Source: Pseudomonadota bacterium
Lineage (GTDB): Bacteria; Pseudomonadota; Alphaproteobacteria; Acetobacterales; Acetobacteraceae
Assembly (NCBI GenBank): GCA_021826485.1
Contig: JAKAZX010000192.1
Coordinates: 1 to 7,538, forward strand
Direction of reading: 5' to 3'
DNA length: 7,538 bases
In this document: piece after piece, positions 6,758 through 7,538 of the stretch
Numbering within the stretch: the stretch's first letter is position 1
Layout: each line of letters starts with the position of its first letter
Notes under the pieces: model-generated
Seen by the model: only the letters and a program-made list of their open reading frames with translations
Told to the model about the DNA's origin: nothing
The model's database searches: none
Made by a program: the position numbers and the translations under genes

Positions 6758-7176
6758 TGCGCACGCATCGCCGCAGCCTGCGCATCGAATGGGGGGACTG
6801 CGATCCCGCCGGCATCGTCTTCTATCCCCGCTATTTCGCCATGTTCGATGCCAGCACCGCGCTGCTGTTCGAGCATGTGCTGGGCATGAAGAAGGCCGCG
6901 ATGATCGCGGCGTACGGCATCGTCGGCTTCCCGATGGTGGACACGCGCGCGCGCTTCATCATCCCCTCTGCCTTCGGCGACGACGTGACGATCGAAAGCG
7001 AGGTGACGGAGTTCCGCCGCAGCAGCTTTGACATCCGCCACCGGCTGCTGAAGGACACGGCGTTGGCGGTGGAGGGGTTCGAGACGCGGGTGTGGGTCGG
7101 GCGGCATCCGGATGACCCGCACCGCATCAAGGCGCAGGCGATTCCCGAGAGCGTGACAGCGAAATTCGCCGCGTGA
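6757..7176 (+). CDS. Hotdog-fold acyl-CoA thioesterase, 4-hydroxybenzoyl-CoA thioesterase-like
   Basis: Small thioesterase of 139 residues, predicted to hydrolyse the aroyl-CoA left after thiolysis, releasing the free aromatic acid and CoA. The N-terminal EWGDCDPAGIVFYPRYF (11-27) is the active-site signature of the 4-hydroxybenzoyl-CoA thioesterase family. Asp16 corresponds to the catalytic Asp17 of the Pseudomonas CBS3 enzyme. FPMVDTRARFIIPSAFGDDV (58-77) forms the rest of the hotdog strand and loop pattern. The ATG shares one base with the SDR stop (TGATG) and has no strong ribosome site of its own, so reinitiation is likely. Fold and signature are clear. A general housekeeping thioesterase of the YbgC type is the alternative, but position at the end of a complete beta-oxidative set favours an aromatic substrate. 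Confidence 0.85.
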   Translation: MRTHRRSLRIEWGDCDPAGIVFYPRYFAMFDASTALLFEHVLGMKKAAMIAAYGIVGFPMVDTRARFIIPSAFGDDVTIESEVTEFRRSSFDIRHRLLKDTALAVEGFETRVWVGRHPDDPHRIKAQAIPESVTAKFAA

Positions 7177-7207
7177 CCGGGCGGCCATTCCAACGGAGCA
7201 TCCTCGC

Positions 7208-7538
7208 ATGACCGATTTCGTCATCTGTCACGGCGCCTGGGGCGGCGGCTGGGCCTGGCGCCGGATTCGCCGGCTGCTGCGCGATGCCGGGCATGACGTG
7301 TTCACCCCGACCTATACCGGCCTCGGCGAGCGCGTGCATCTGACGCATCCGCTGATCGACCTGGAGACGCATATCCGCGACATCATGAACGTGATCGTCT
7401 ACGAGGACCTGAACGACATCGTGCTGGTCGGGCACAGCTATGGCGGCATGGTGGCAACCGGCGTCGCCGACCGTCTGGCGGAGCGGATCCGGCATCTGGT
7501 CTATCTCGATGCCTTCGTGCCGGCGGACGGCCAGTCGG
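7208..7538 (+). CDS. Alpha/beta hydrolase, EstC / plant methyl-esterase-like (partial, C-terminus off the right edge)
   Basis: The first 110 codons are visible, with no stop before the window ends. FVICHGAWGGGWAWRRI (4-20) supplies the oxyanion strand-loop, TPTYTGLGERVHLTHP (33-48) follows, and GHSYGGMV (75-82) carries nucleophile Ser77. LVYLDAFVPADGQS (97-110) is the usual strand after the nucleophile elbow. This pattern belongs to the bacterial EstC-like esterases related to plant methylesterases and hydroxynitrile lyases, and is unlike PcaD at the other side of the window. The catalytic His and probably the Asp lie beyond the edge. GGAG at 7195-7198 sits 9 nt before the ATG, and a 31-bp gap follows the thioesterase, so it is likely co-transcribed. 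It may release hydroxycinnamates from esters, but that is only inferred from context. Confidence 0.78.
   Translation, partial: MTDFVICHGAWGGGWAWRRIRRLLRDAGHDVFTPTYTGLGERVHLTHPLIDLETHIRDIMNVIVYEDLNDIVLVGHSYGGMVATGVADRLAERIRHLVYLDAFVPADGQS

Overview
This is a very GC-rich, gene-dense bacterial window. Strong GC bias at third codon positions, alanine/arginine-rich proteins and the protein families present suggest an alphaproteobacterium, perhaps an Acetobacteraceae or Bradyrhizobium-like soil or plant-associated organism. The taxonomic placement is inference only. No mobile element, RNA gene, CRISPR array or clear terminator was seen.

Layout: two divergent catabolic operons share an 80-bp promoter region (2002-2081). 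Leftward (minus strand), pcaD-pcaH-pcaG runs off the left edge. It encodes 3-oxoadipate enol-lactone hydrolase and the two subunits of protocatechuate 3,4-dioxygenase, from the protocatechuate branch of the beta-ketoadipate pathway. Rightward (plus strand) is a tightly packed set: crotonase-family hydratase, feruloyl-CoA synthase-type ligase, thiolase, a type-II 3-hydroxyacyl-CoA dehydrogenase of the SDR family, a 4-hydroxybenzoyl-CoA thioesterase-like hotdog protein, and the first 110 codons of an alpha/beta hydrolase cut by the right edge. Four of the seven gene junctions overlap by 1 or 4 nt.

Working model (inference from gene content): the rightward operon encodes a complete CoA-dependent, beta-oxidative shortening of a hydroxycinnamate (ferulate, p-coumarate or caffeate). 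The steps are CoA activation, hydration, NAD-dependent oxidation, thiolysis to an aroyl-CoA plus acetyl-CoA, and release of the free aromatic acid. There is no acyl-CoA dehydrogenase, which fits a substrate that already carries the 2,3 double bond. There is no vanillin-type aldehyde dehydrogenase, and the crotonase has the two-glutamate hydratase active site rather than the Ser/Glu pair I recall for hydroxycinnamoyl-CoA hydratase-lyase, so an aldehyde route is less likely. The aromatic acid would then reach protocatechuate (directly from caffeate, or through PobA- or VanAB-type enzymes not in the window) and be cleaved by PcaGH from the divergent operon. The individual families are known. The notable point is the compact coupling of an upper beta-oxidative route to lower-pathway pca genes.
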